From: Thermophagus sp052400625
Lineage (GTDB): Bacteria; Bacteroidota; Bacteroidia; Bacteroidales; Marinilabiliaceae
Assembly (NCBI GenBank): GCA_052400625.1
Contig: JBQTGH010000008.1
Strand: one strand, 5' to 3'
Length of the DNA stretch: 64,000 bases
The translations under genes and the position numbers were made by a program. Under the pieces are notes generated by a model. That model made no database searches and was not told the origin of the DNA. It worked only from the letters and a program-made list of their open reading frames with translations. Below, in pieces: positions 26,794 to 35,855 of this stretch (position 1 is its first letter; the number at the start of each line of letters is the position of its first letter).

Positions 26794-27828
26794 CTATCTT
26801 GATCTTATTTCCCTTTTCATGAAGAGCAGATAAGAAAAGAGGAAGCATATTAGGGTTAGCGCCAGAAGTCCGGTTAATTGGGGCCACACCACCATAAGGC
26901 TCTGTGCCAGAGACAATGGTCCAGGGATGGCACCATGTACTTGCTCAGTGGTTAAGGGTCCAAGACTACGTACAGAAGGCACCAGAATGGTAGAGGACAC
27001 TTCGCTAAACAATTCGTTGGGAATAATTTGAACGAGCGCGAATTTTATTTTTTCATACAGATAAACCATTTTAGGAGGTGCGTATCTTGAAGGTTCCAGT
27101 CCTTTGGTGATAAAATTCACCAATAAAGGATAGAAAACGGTGAAGAAAAGCCAAACGGCAATACCACTCAAAGCAGAAGTAGCGGGTTGTTTGAATCGCA
27201 CCGAGAAGAATACGGATAAATTCAACCAAAACGACACATAAACAATGCTCATGAAAGTATATGTGATGATGCGCAAGAACTCTTCTGCCGACGGTGGGGT
27301 ACCAAGGATAATCAACCCAGCCCCCATAACAAGGAAGCTAAGGGAAAAGAATAAAATACTAACGACGAAAATCCCAGCTATAAATTTAGCATTCAACACG
27401 TAATCTCTGGGAATGGGTTGCGCAAGCACTCTGCTAAGCGTACCTTTGTTTTGCTCAGTGTTGATTGCATCGAAGCCCAATCCAATTCCCAGGAGAGGGC
27501 CTAAAAAACTCACAAATACAAAAAACGAGGGCAAAGAACCATCGGTCATGGTGAACAGATTCAGGAAAAAGAAAGAATTTTCCGCTTCTCCCCCGTTCAT
27601 TGTTTTCGTAATTTCCGAAATAGAGGTGTATAATGATCCCAAGCAAGTGAGCACGATGATTCCGAACAGAATAATTGAACGCCAGCTACGAACATGTTCA
27701 GAAACATCTTTTCGTACCATGGCCCAGAATGGTGCTAATGATACGGGTTCCAAGTTTTTTTGGAACATCCATTCGGGCCATTTGTACGGCATTTTGTTTT
27801 TTATTTTTCTAAAAATAACTCCATCCAT
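26794..27828 (-). CDS. ABC-2 type transporter permease
   Basis: A 344-residue inner-membrane protein with about six transmembrane helices: one near residue 55, a pair at about 105-125, then near 160, 195, 225 and 320. QNKGTLSRVLAQPIPRD is the typical cytoplasmic motif of ABC-2 permeases of the NosY/YhaP type. It pairs with the ATPase gene upstream, probably to export or remodel an unknown envelope substrate. Start choice: the frame reaches a TTG at 27846, but the ATG at 27826-27828 is the first regular start. It is third in the NEW3-ATPase-permease operon, 119 nt after the ATPase stop. Confidence 0.88.
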   Translation of the reverse strand: MDGVIFRKIKNKMPYKWPEWMFQKNLEPVSLAPFWAMVRKDVSEHVRSWRSIILFGIIVLTCLGSLYTSISEITKTMNGGEAENSFFFLNLFTMTDGSLPSFFVFVSFLGPLLGIGLGFDAINTEQNKGTLSRVLAQPIPRDYVLNAKFIAGIFVVSILFFSLSFLVMGAGLIILGTPPSAEEFLRIITYTFMSIVYVSFWLNLSVFFSVRFKQPATSALSGIAVWLFFTVFYPLLVNFITKGLEPSRYAPPKMVYLYEKIKFALVQIIPNELFSEVSSTILVPSVRSLGPLTTEQVHGAIPGPLSLAQSLMVVWPQLTGLLALTLICFLFSYLLFMKREIRSR

Positions 27829-27947
27829 AACAACAATATTATTCAATCAATTAAAGAACAGCTTCTAGCCGATCCCATTTTCCCCCTTCCTAAAAAGGAA
27901 GGAGTATCGGTTGGACTGCATTTGATATCCACAAAACACAATCGTTT

Positions 27948-28904
27948 CTATTGGAAATAGCGTGAATATATATCATCAAGTCCGAATTCCTTTTTATTCA
28001 GGAACCTCAGTCCATAACCGGCTTCAATGACAGCCAGCGAAGCCAGATGTGAGACATCAGAATCGGCCTGCAACTCAAAACACTCTTTCCCCAATGTAAC
28101 CTTGGCCACCCCGGGAATTGCTTCCAGCTTTCCTTTCAGTTTTTCGGGGGATAGTGTTTTATGGGTATTGTCACGGTTAATCGGTTTAATTCCTCCCTTC
28201 AGGACGAACGCGTTGGCTGAAAAAAGTTGCGTCGATAATTCATCGATTTTTCCCTGGGCCAACAGTTTACCTTCCACAAAAATGCCTACGCGATCGCAAA
28301 CTTGTTGAACCTGATGGAGCAGATGTGAAGAAAAGAGGACAGTGATACCGTCTTCTCTACTCAGCTTAACAATAAGTTGGAGGAATGATTTAACGCCAGA
28401 CGGATCAATACCCAGGGTAGGTTCATCCAGGATAATTACCTCCGGATCTTTCACCAGGACATCCGCCAGTCCGAGCCTCTGCCTCATCCCACGCGAATAT
28501 TTACTAGTTTTCTTGTCTTTTTCTTTTCCCAACCCAATTTTCTCGAGCAAATCATGGGCTTTTTTTTCGGCCTCAACCTGTGGGATATTATTCAGCAATG
28601 CCGTATACACCAAATTATCAAATCCTGAGAGGTCTTCATAGAAACCGACATCTTCGGGCAGATATCCGACCTTCTTTTTTACACGGATAGGATATTGAAC
28701 CGGGTCTATGCCACACACTTTAGCTCTACCGCCATTTGGTTCAGTCAGTCCGAGCAGCATCAGGATGGTTGTAGACTTACCGGCACCGTTTGGTCCGAGC
28801 AGGCCAAACACCTCCCCTCTTCCGATGGAGAGGTTAAGGTTATTGACGGCGGTAAAATCTCCGTATTTTTTAGTTAACCCTTCAATTTCGATGACCTTTT
28901 CCAT
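27948..28904 (-). CDS. ABC transporter ATP-binding protein
   Basis: A 318-residue ATPase with Walker A (GPNGAGKST, about 38-46), Q-loop (YLPEDVGFYEDL), signature SRGMRQRLGLAD (about 134), Walker B with catalytic glutamate (VIILDEPTLG, about 155) and H-loop (SSHLLHQ). The C-terminal extension (about 225-318) is like that of CcmA/NatA-type export ATPases. AGGAGG lies just before the ATG. The start is 3 nt from the stop of the NEW3 protein and the partner permease follows, so the three genes form one export system of unknown substrate. Confidence 0.93.
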   Translation of the reverse strand: MEKVIEIEGLTKKYGDFTAVNNLNLSIGRGEVFGLLGPNGAGKSTTILMLLGLTEPNGGRAKVCGIDPVQYPIRVKKKVGYLPEDVGFYEDLSGFDNLVYTALLNNIPQVEAEKKAHDLLEKIGLGKEKDKKTSKYSRGMRQRLGLADVLVKDPEVIILDEPTLGIDPSGVKSFLQLIVKLSREDGITVLFSSHLLHQVQQVCDRVGIFVEGKLLAQGKIDELSTQLFSANAFVLKGGIKPINRDNTHKTLSPEKLKGKLEAIPGVAKVTLGKECFELQADSDVSHLASLAVIEAGYGLRFLNKKEFGLDDIYSRYFQ

Positions 28905-28907
28905 GGT

Positions 28908-30056
28908 TTACCTCCTGCCATATTTTCGAAACAGATAAAAAATAACCCCAAGTGTAATCAGGATAATCAGGATTCCGAGCCACCCCCACAACAAAGGAGT
29001 CTTCACGGTCATTCTAAAAGACGCATTCGCCTGCGTATCGGGGGTTTTGGCAGTAATTTTTGAGACATAATCACCGGGAATGGCTTTATCGGCACTCTGA
29101 ATGGTAGCTAATGCGGTCACCATTTCTCCTGGTTGAATATCAGGGATGGTATCGGGATGGAATTCGACCGTCCAGTTTTTAGGTTTACTGGCACTGAATC
29201 TCACCTCTTTGAGCACCGAAGATCCGGTATTTTTCACGACCAATTCGATATCTTTTTTTCTCCCAGCAGTAAGGGTGGTACTCAATCGACCTGTTGGGGT
29301 ACTTAATTCCATTTCATAAGAACCTGATATCACCACTTCGAGTTCCAACTCTGCGGAAGTAGATCGATTAGCTGCTCTGACCGGAATTTTGTAGGTCCCT
29401 GCTTCAACATTGTAAGGAGGTTCAACCTGGATCGAAATATTTTCAGTTTCATTAGGACCTACCTCGACGGCCGTAGCTTGTTTATAATTGGGTTTAAAAA
29501 TAATTTTCCAACCTCTGGGGGCTTTGGAGAGGAGGGAGTAGACCTGTTTTTGAGCAGTACTGTTTTTTAGTTTTGTTTGGAAAGTAAAATTGGCATCAGC
29601 ATGCCCTTCAATGTTAGCTTGGTCGCAGGTAAATTCAGTTTTAAAAGTTCCCTGTTCCGACACATTCACCACGAGTTTCAGCAGATCATGGTTTTTGGCC
29701 ACGACACTAAACCAGTGATTTCCCTTATTTACTTTGACCGGGACATTAACGGTTAGAGAAAGCGTTTTCTTTTCTCCAGGCAATACAGCTAATTGTTTTA
29801 TTGCATACCCTCCCGCTTTCAGGGAGTAGGTCCAATCCTTTCCCAGTCCGGAGACATACACATCAATCTTTTGAGTTGAATCGCCATTGTTTTTCACATC
29901 GATGGAATACTCAATTTTTTCTCCCGGAGGGACAGAGATGCTGGTGTAAGGCGTATAAAGCTGAACATTGGATGCCGCCGATAAGGCTGTTGCAAAGAAA
30001 ATAAGAAAAGCAAATGATAACAGACCCTGTTTAAATGAGTACACATGTTTTTTCAT
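28908..30056 (-). CDS. NEW3-domain membrane-anchored protein of an ABC operon
   Basis: A 382-residue protein with a signal peptide (cleavage near ALSAAS, about residue 24), three immunoglobulin-like repeats of the NEW3/CARDB type (each with a PGE and NTG/NNG motif, about 30-130, 140-245, 255-350), and a C-terminal transmembrane helix (352-375) followed by basic RKYGRR. The bulk is therefore periplasmic and anchored to the inner membrane. GGAGG lies 8 nt before the ATG at 30054-30056, which decides the start over the ATG at 30071. Proteins of this type are typically encoded with ABC-2 exporters, probably as the periplasmic partner. The substrate is unknown. Confidence 0.82.
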   Translation of the reverse strand: MKKHVYSFKQGLLSFAFLIFFATALSAASNVQLYTPYTSISVPPGEKIEYSIDVKNNGDSTQKIDVYVSGLGKDWTYSLKAGGYAIKQLAVLPGEKKTLSLTVNVPVKVNKGNHWFSVVAKNHDLLKLVVNVSEQGTFKTEFTCDQANIEGHADANFTFQTKLKNSTAQKQVYSLLSKAPRGWKIIFKPNYKQATAVEVGPNETENISIQVEPPYNVEAGTYKIPVRAANRSTSAELELEVVISGSYEMELSTPTGRLSTTLTAGRKKDIELVVKNTGSSVLKEVRFSASKPKNWTVEFHPDTIPDIQPGEMVTALATIQSADKAIPGDYVSKITAKTPDTQANASFRMTVKTPLLWGWLGILIILITLGVIFYLFRKYGRR

Positions 30057-30451
30057 AAAAAAGACCTCCATCTTTTTTTAAAAGTTGAAAAATATATTAG
30101 TTAATAAACAAATCGCATAACACAGATTAGTTATTTATTCTTTTCCCAACAAAAAAAGTTGAAGCAAACCAAAAACCTTTTGGTTAAAGATATTCCGTTA
30201 TAAAAGGAACGAAATAGATTCACACGAAACCAATCATCCATACCTACAATGCATCTTCACCCAAGCTGTGGACTGCATCCCCCGGAAGGTTGACATGAAT
30301 ACCTGCCTAGATAGTAAAAAGCAGGAGAAACGCGAAAATAGGACCTCATCATGTCAAGATAACGGTCAAATTTTCAGTTTTTATCTATTCGTATGAACAG
30401 CCGATATTTTACAAAAAATATGCCATGGTGAACCATGCGCCGTAAACAAAA
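30057..30451. other. Intergenic, upstream of the NEW3/ABC operon
   Basis: About 395 nt with no supported gene. It should hold the minus-strand promoter of the NEW3/ABC operon. TATATTTT near 30095 is a partial -10-like match only. Confidence 0.4.
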
Positions 30452-30482
30452 AAAGACGATTTGCAATAGGCAAATCGTCTTT
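30444..30482 (-). terminator. Strong terminator after cysK
   Basis: AAAGACGATTTGC (30452-30464) and GCAAATCGTCTTT (30470-30482) form a perfect 13-bp stem with a 5-nt loop. The minus strand then reads TTTTTTTGTTT. Confidence 0.93.
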
Positions 30483-30604
30483 CAGCCAAAGACACTCTTT
30501 ACAAAAAGAGAGCGTCAAAAAATACCCATCCAGATTTAGGTTTCATGGTTAACTTAAGTAAAAAATCTTAGCGAATAAAAAAAAGTTAATACAAAAATGA
30601 AAAA

Positions 30605-31528
30605 CTAGGGCATTTCAAACATACTTAAGTAGCGCTCACCTGTATCCGGCAACAGAACGACGATTCGTTTTCCCTTTAATTCTTTTCTTTTAGACAGTTC
30701 CACGGCAGCCCATAATGCGGCACCAGAAGAATAACCACAAAGGATCCCTTCAGCCTTTGCCACTTCATTTGAAGTCCCAATTGCATCTTCATTTTTTACC
30801 GTGATCACTTCATCCACCACACTCATATCCAAGTTATCAGGAATAAAACCAGCGCCAATTCCCTGAATTTTATGGGGTCCAGGTTTTCCACCCGATAATA
30901 CCGGGGAATCAGCTGGTTCAACAGCGACAATTTTCACATCTGCTTTTTTTTCTTTCAGATATCGCCCCACACCAGTAATGGTTCCACCAGTTCCGACCCC
31001 AGCGACAAAAACATCGACCATTTCATCCGTATCGCCGAGGATTTCAATAGCGGTAGATTTATAATGCGCCAAAGGGTTCGCTTTATTATTAAACTGCTGA
31101 GGGATAAATGCTTTAGGATAGGAAGCTGCCAATTCTTCAGCTTTGGAAATAGCCCCTTTCATTCCTTCCGTTGCTGGCGTAAGCACCAACTCGGCCCCAA
31201 ATTTTTTCAACAATTTTCTACGTTCAATACTCATACTTTCCGGCATGGTAAGAACGAGTTTGTATCCTTTCACTGCAGCCACAAGAGCAAGGCCGACACC
31301 TGTGTTACCACTGGTAGGTTCAATAATGACTGTATCCTTATCGAGCTTACCTTCTTTTTCGGCAGCTTCAATCATTCCCAGAGCAGGCCGATCCTTAACG
31401 GACCCAGCGGGATTATAAGATTCCAATTTTGCGACCACTTCAGCCACAGAATCTTTGGTCAGCTTGTTAATTTTCACCAGCGGGGTATTTCCCACTAATT
31501 CAATCATGTTTTGCGCTATTCTCATCAT
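30605..31528 (-). CDS. cysK: Cysteine synthase A (O-acetylserine sulfhydrylase)
   Basis: A 307-residue PLP enzyme that makes cysteine from O-acetylserine and sulfide. The PLP lysine is in NPAGSVKDRPA (about residue 44), the substrate loop is PTSGNTGVG (about 71), the phosphate-binding loop is GVGTGGTITGVGRYL (about 177), and the C-terminus is GERYLSMFEMP. Length matches CysK. Two consecutive Met codons (31528 and 31525) are possible starts. It is the second gene of an operon, 12 nt after an Rrf2-family regulator, and ends in a strong terminator. In Firmicutes CysK also acts as co-regulator of an Rrf2 protein, CymR, which may apply here. Confidence 0.96.
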   Translation of the reverse strand: MMRIAQNMIELVGNTPLVKINKLTKDSVAEVVAKLESYNPAGSVKDRPALGMIEAAEKEGKLDKDTVIIEPTSGNTGVGLALVAAVKGYKLVLTMPESMSIERRKLLKKFGAELVLTPATEGMKGAISKAEELAASYPKAFIPQQFNNKANPLAHYKSTAIEILGDTDEMVDVFVAGVGTGGTITGVGRYLKEKKADVKIVAVEPADSPVLSGGKPGPHKIQGIGAGFIPDNLDMSVVDEVITVKNEDAIGTSNEVAKAEGILCGYSSGAALWAAVELSKRKELKGKRIVVLLPDTGERYLSMFEMP

Positions 31529-31540
31529 AATAAAAATTTA

Positions 31541-31969
31541 TTAAATATAATACATTAAAGAATTTCCACCAGCATGTAATTGAGGGAGAGCCTCCAAGGA
31601 TATATCCGCCAACACCCTATCAATCGAATTAGAAGAGTTCTCAAGAAAAAGCTTAACTACATTCTTTTTATCCGAATGGTCATGTTCTTTTTGATCCGTT
31701 TTATCTTTCCCCCAATCGGCATCCAGACATTGCACCACGTCCAACAGCGAAATTTTTTTAAGCACTCTTGCCAAGCGATATCCTCCGGATGCTCCTCTTT
31801 TCACCTCAATAAATCCCCCTTTTCGTAAATCGGCGGCAATAGCTTCCAAAAATTTTTGTGGAAGATTATCTGAAATTGCTAACTCTTTTACAGTTTTGAA
31901 TTCGGGCCATGAATAATGCAATTGCATTAAGAACACCAGTCCGTAGTAGATCCTTTTAGAAAACTTCAT
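31541..31969 (-). CDS. Rrf2-family transcriptional regulator
   Basis: A 142-residue protein with the Rrf2 winged helix: MKFSKRIYYGLVFLMQL at the start, a recognition-helix region (LPQKFLEAIAADLRKGGFI, about 36-54) and the wing KRGASGGYRLAR (58-69). It has no cysteine triad for an iron-sulfur cluster, unlike IscR or NsrR, so it should sense something else. Being co-transcribed with cysK, it is a candidate CymR-like regulator of sulfur/cysteine metabolism and probably regulates its own operon. No operator was recognised upstream. Confidence 0.9.
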   Translation of the reverse strand: MKFSKRIYYGLVFLMQLHYSWPEFKTVKELAISDNLPQKFLEAIAADLRKGGFIEVKRGASGGYRLARVLKKISLLDVVQCLDADWGKDKTDQKEHDHSDKKNVVKLFLENSSNSIDRVLADISLEALPQLHAGGNSLMYYI

Positions 31970-32300
31970 TTGTATAAAAAATTTTATCGCGTTCTAATAA
32001 AACTCAAAAGACAACGTATAATAAATTTAACTTTAAACGCAACCGACAGTCACACCTATAGGTGCAGCAACAAAAGTCCTCAATCCAACATAAACGAATA
32101 CCTTATTCACCTATTCATTCTTATTTTGTATGTTTTTTCACAAAGTTAAAAACAACTGATTACCAAACAAATTAAATACCTTTTTCTTTACCATCATACG
32201 TTTTTAGTATGTAATTAACAAATTCTATGGCTCAATGTTCAAAAAATCCTAAATCAAAATTGAAAAAGTTCGGACACAAAAAGATTCCATAAGTAGCGCA
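31970..32300. other. Intergenic, upstream of the Rrf2-cysK operon
   Basis: About 330 nt of AT-rich sequence with no supported gene. It probably holds the rrf2 promoter and operator, but I could not identify either. Confidence 0.4.
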
Positions 32301-32334
32301 TAAAAAAAAACGGCTTTCCAAAAAGGAATGCCGT
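32301..32334 (-). terminator. Terminator after the small unknown gene at 32388
   Basis: ACGGC-T-TTCC pairs with GGAA-T-GCCGT (32310-32334) around an AAAAA loop, with one T-T mismatch. The minus strand continues with nine T. Confidence 0.88.
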
Positions 32335-32387
32335 CATTAACTTTATACAAATTACAAAAAACAAAAAAGCCTAAATCAATTCAATCA

Positions 32388-32798
32388 TTAGCGTCTAACC
32401 CAAATGAGTGCAGACCCGAAAGAGGTAAAAGGTTGCAAACAAAATCTACTATCCGCATGGGCAATCAGCATAATAACCGCCACATTATGAGGGGAATTTG
32501 CAACAGCTGCTATTTTAAACCTTTTAAAGAAATCCAAATTTTTTCTCCATAATTCCACAATACTACGGTATTGATTAGCAGGAAAATCCAAATGAGCGTA
32601 CTGCCAGTCGAGAATCAAACCTTCTGCGTTGTCAGGAATAGATTCCGTCCACACCAATTCACTCATCGAATAGAGCATATCATCCAAAGAAATATTACCC
32701 ATATATTTTCCAATCACAACCCTCCGCTCCTTATTATAATGAACGCTGCACTTTAAAGGATCCACCACTCGAAGGACATTCAAACAGTCTCCAAACAT
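32388..32798 (-). CDS. Small soluble protein of unknown function (possibly STAS/SpoIIAA-like)
   Basis: A 136-residue protein, no signal peptide, no transmembrane helix. It alternates strands and helices, with ERRVVIGKYMGNISLDDML, then EGLILDWQYAHLDF, then FKIAAVANSPHNVAVIMLI. This layout is reminiscent of STAS/SpoIIAA-like folds often found as small Bacteroidota proteins, but I do not recognise the family. Start choice: the frame extends to a TTG at 32810; the ATG at 32796-32798 with a weak GGTGGG upstream is preferred. It is monocistronic with its own terminator. The codon pattern and terminator support a real gene. Confidence 0.65.
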   Translation of the reverse strand: MFGDCLNVLRVVDPLKCSVHYNKERRVVIGKYMGNISLDDMLYSMSELVWTESIPDNAEGLILDWQYAHLDFPANQYRSIVELWRKNLDFFKRFKIAAVANSPHNVAVIMLIAHADSRFCLQPFTSFGSALIWVRR

Positions 32799-32954
32799 AA
32801 AACCCACCAATTAAACCCAATTATCACTATAAAACTTCAATCAGCAATACCATTCAGTTATTGAACTGAACAAACATAAATATCCGATCAGCTCCATACC
32901 CCACACCTGAAATATGGAAGCAAGTCATTACAACCATTGTCACTGACGATTCAA

Positions 32955-32983
32955 TTAAAAATACCCCCTCGGGAACAAGGGGG
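32955..32983 (-). terminator. Terminator after the small secreted protein gene at 33111
   Basis: CCCCCT (32964-32969) pairs with AGGGGG (32978-32983). The minus strand then reads TATTTTTAATT. The stem can be extended by AT pairs. Confidence 0.82.
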
Positions 32984-33110
32984 CATTTCATAAATTGAAC
33001 AGCGCTCAATTTGATTGGGTTGGGAAAATTAAAGGATTGTATGAGCATTCGGGGAAACGACTCCCCTAGCAATTTAGGATTAGGATTACTCACAGATCAT
33101 CACTATAGCA

Positions 33111-33530
33111 CTAGTCTATATTCAGGTGACCAACATAACGAACACCACCGGCATTAATTTCCAAAGAATAAACACCTGACTGAATATCACCGAGATCAAC
33201 ATCAAAGGCACCACCACCACTCACATAAAACACCTCGCTGTATTTATTTCCAATCCGGACATAAAAGGGTCCATCATAGTCGTACACTTCCAATGTCAAT
33301 TCTTCATCATTATAATAGGCAGCTATAGACACCTGATCTACGGAAGCCCTTTCCAAAGTATACGTTGATAAAGAAAAGGATCTAAGTTCCAAATCACGAA
33401 CCATCAGAAGGTCAACTTTTTCTTTATCACTTTCCACAGCATCCTTTTCTTTTTCCTCGGCAGAAACAACTGAAAAGAAAAACGTTGAAATAAAAATCAG
33501 GGCTAAGGAACTTTTCAATAATTTTTCCAT
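33111..33530 (-). CDS. Small secreted protein, DUF3244-like
   Basis: A 139-residue protein with a signal peptide (cleavage near VVSAEE, about residue 24), a charged lysine/glutamate linker (25-40), then a beta-rich domain ending GVYSLEINAGGVRYVGHL. The C-terminal pattern (a strand, then GxYxLEI, then YVGxLxI) resembles the small Ig-like DUF3244 or a T9SS-type C-terminal sheet. The function is unknown. It is probably periplasmic or exported. It is monocistronic, with its own terminator and a pair of GGGGTGAATG repeats about 170-200 nt upstream. Confidence 0.65.
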   Translation of the reverse strand: MEKLLKSSLALIFISTFFFSVVSAEEKEKDAVESDKEKVDLLMVRDLELRSFSLSTYTLERASVDQVSIAAYYNDEELTLEVYDYDGPFYVRIGNKYSEVFYVSGGGAFDVDLGDIQSGVYSLEINAGGVRYVGHLNID

Positions 33531-34044
33531 AATTACCGATTTTAATGGTTACAATTAGATCCTAAAATCAAAGGTCAAAGTAAAGGTACCTCAGCAACAC
33601 TACCAAGGATTTTGAAATTGCAGTCAATTTTTAATGCTCAATATAACCATTAATAACTAAACAGCAATATTTTGCCATTTTCAATTTTAATGTCTATGGG
33701 GTGAATGAACAGGAATATCGGGAGAATGGGGTGAATGGCAAAAAATACATTCAACTAATAAACAGCACCTTATAAATTTAAAAAATTTCCTCAAATCCGC
33801 CGCCAGATCTCAGTCTAATAAAGCGAACTTAAGTTTTTACTAGAATGGAACTCGCATAACTATGCTTATACACATTCTATGTTGTGTCCAATCTTTTGGG
33901 TCATGTCCGCTTCAATAACAATTTTCCACCCATCAAAATCCACATCATTATAAAAGCAGCCGCACCGAAAGCAAGAGAACCATCTCGCCACCTAACCATG
34001 ATTCAGAACGAGCAATGCTCCAATAATTAGAAAACAAAGCCAAA
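33531..34044. other. Intergenic with two GGGGTGAATG copies
   Basis: About 510 nt with no supported gene. GGGGTGAATG occurs at 33698-33707 and 33728-33737, exactly 30 bp apart, on the same face of the helix. It lies upstream of the small secreted protein gene. Confidence 0.5.
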
Positions 34045-35727
34045 TCAGAAAAGCTTTAAGAGTTCATCTACACCCCCTTGTTCGTTAGCAACGGAAAATA
34101 GTTTCTTTTTTATTGCAGATTTTCTAACTCTGAGATTGTTTGGGGTAATCCCAAGGACTTTAGTGATCTCACTTCCGGGCATTTTAAAGTAAAGCAAAAA
34201 AAGAATCAACTTTTCAATATCAGTAAAATTTATGCTTTGAGGAATTTGAAGATGCGCATAAAAGGTATCATCATCAATCAAATCCTTTAAGAGGTTAAAA
34301 AACTCGCTTTTTAATCTTTTAAGCTCTTCATGTAAATCATTATAAATATCAGGATTATCCTTAACAAATCGCTGGGATAATTCGCCAAACCTTTTTTGGG
34401 TATTGTTTTCTCTTTTGGTTATTACCCTATAGAGGTCTAGCAGGTGCTTTTTCTGATGATTGTCACGAATATTGTTTTCGACCTCTTTCTCAGCAGCCAT
34501 TCTTAAGAGTCTTTCATTGTCTAATTCCAAACGACTTCTCCTCAAATTAAGGAAATACAAGAGAAAGAGAAAAAGCCCCACAATGGTCAAGACTACCCCA
34601 ATAAATGCCAGTTGTTGGAATTTTTGCCTCTCTTTAAGGATATCAATTTGAGCCTTCGAAAGATCGTATTTTTTTTCCAGCTCAAAGATCTGCTTTTGGG
34701 TTTTCCGGTCTACCGAATTGATTAATAACTTAAACGCCTCTTTGTATGTTTCGGCAGCCATTCGAAATTTACCTTCCTCATAGGCTTTACCTGCCAGAAA
34801 AGAATATAAATGGTGATAATCATACTTATTTTTAATTGTATCATTAATACTATCAATAGCCTTATGGGCATAGAAAATGACTGAATCAGGGTTATTCATT
34901 CCTTCGTGAGCCAAAGCCATTGAATAATATAAATTGGACATTCTAGGTTTTCTATTCACTTTGGCAGTCAAATCAATCAGATTTCGATAATACTCAAGAG
35001 CTTTTGCATTATCACCTTGCATAATACAATAAGCACCTTTTGCATTAACAATATCAAACTGTCTTTCCAAAGGAATACCTTTTAATGAATCCAAGCGACT
35101 CAAAGCAAACCAAGCATCATCGTACTCCCTATTTCTCAAACTATTCCAAAAGATTCCCAATGAAGCTCCGATCACACTTTCTACATCGTTAATTGTCCGA
35201 GCATTCTCCAAAGCCCGATTAAAATATTCCTCGGCAATGTCGTGATTATTATTATTGCGATGTAAAAGTCCAATATAAAACCAAAGATAAGTGAGCGAAT
35301 TATTGGAGACCACCCCCGGCTGATTATCCACAATTTTCTCAACATCTTTAAGGGTAAAAAAGATAACAGAATCGGGATATTGATCACTATGATAACGTAT
35401 AATAGACTGATAAATTACAGCTCTGACAAAATTTTTATCGGGGATTGGGACTTTTAAAACCTTTACTGCCTTAGAGATGCAGGAATCATTTCCAAAAGAA
35501 CGATTTAATTTCAGATCTACAATAGTTTTAAGCAAATTATAGTAAGCTTCATTTTTCCCATTCCACCCATCAACTGTCATTTTTTTCAGGCTATCACTTG
35601 CGATCTTTGGGTCCTGATAAATAAGACTGTCTATTGCCACCAAATGACGTCGGATTTTAATGTCGGCAGTATGGCAAGATTCCAGGAAAAAAACCAGTAA
35701 CAACAAATATATTAAACACTTATACAT
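34045..35727 (-). CDS. TPR sensor/regulator with transmembrane helix and C-terminal HTH
   Basis: A 560-residue protein of a type common in Bacteroidota: a signal-like N-terminus (with Cys18), a periplasmic array of tetratricopeptide repeats (about 40-345), one transmembrane helix (372-395), a coiled coil (about 396-430), and a C-terminal LuxR-like helix-turn-helix (about 495-545; FTDIEKLILFLLYFKMP, then EITKVLGITPNNLRVRKSAI). It probably senses a protein or peptide signal in the periplasm and binds DNA at the membrane. It is monocistronic. Two TCACCCC copies (35792-35798 and 35806-35812) lie just upstream. Its target genes are not evident from context. Confidence 0.82.
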   Translation of the reverse strand: MYKCLIYLLLLVFFLESCHTADIKIRRHLVAIDSLIYQDPKIASDSLKKMTVDGWNGKNEAYYNLLKTIVDLKLNRSFGNDSCISKAVKVLKVPIPDKNFVRAVIYQSIIRYHSDQYPDSVIFFTLKDVEKIVDNQPGVVSNNSLTYLWFYIGLLHRNNNNHDIAEEYFNRALENARTINDVESVIGASLGIFWNSLRNREYDDAWFALSRLDSLKGIPLERQFDIVNAKGAYCIMQGDNAKALEYYRNLIDLTAKVNRKPRMSNLYYSMALAHEGMNNPDSVIFYAHKAIDSINDTIKNKYDYHHLYSFLAGKAYEEGKFRMAAETYKEAFKLLINSVDRKTQKQIFELEKKYDLSKAQIDILKERQKFQQLAFIGVVLTIVGLFLFLLYFLNLRRSRLELDNERLLRMAAEKEVENNIRDNHQKKHLLDLYRVITKRENNTQKRFGELSQRFVKDNPDIYNDLHEELKRLKSEFFNLLKDLIDDDTFYAHLQIPQSINFTDIEKLILFLLYFKMPGSEITKVLGITPNNLRVRKSAIKKKLFSVANEQGGVDELLKLF

Positions 35728-35855
35728 TCAAACAAAATTAGCTCACAAATTCGCAAAAACATAAAAGAAAAATATTTTTTCTTCATCCATGTCACCCCAG
35801 GCTGTTCACCCCGCAAGCAAATAAAATGTAGTTTAATCCCTAAACTGTTCTTTTT

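Noticed and set aside
32854..33093. 79-codon minus-strand frame
   Set aside because: It spans the terminator hairpin of the secreted protein gene.
35831..35847. Hairpin AGTTTA-5 nt-TAAACT after the Omp85-like gene as a terminator
   Set aside because: Short AT stem without a T-run on either strand.
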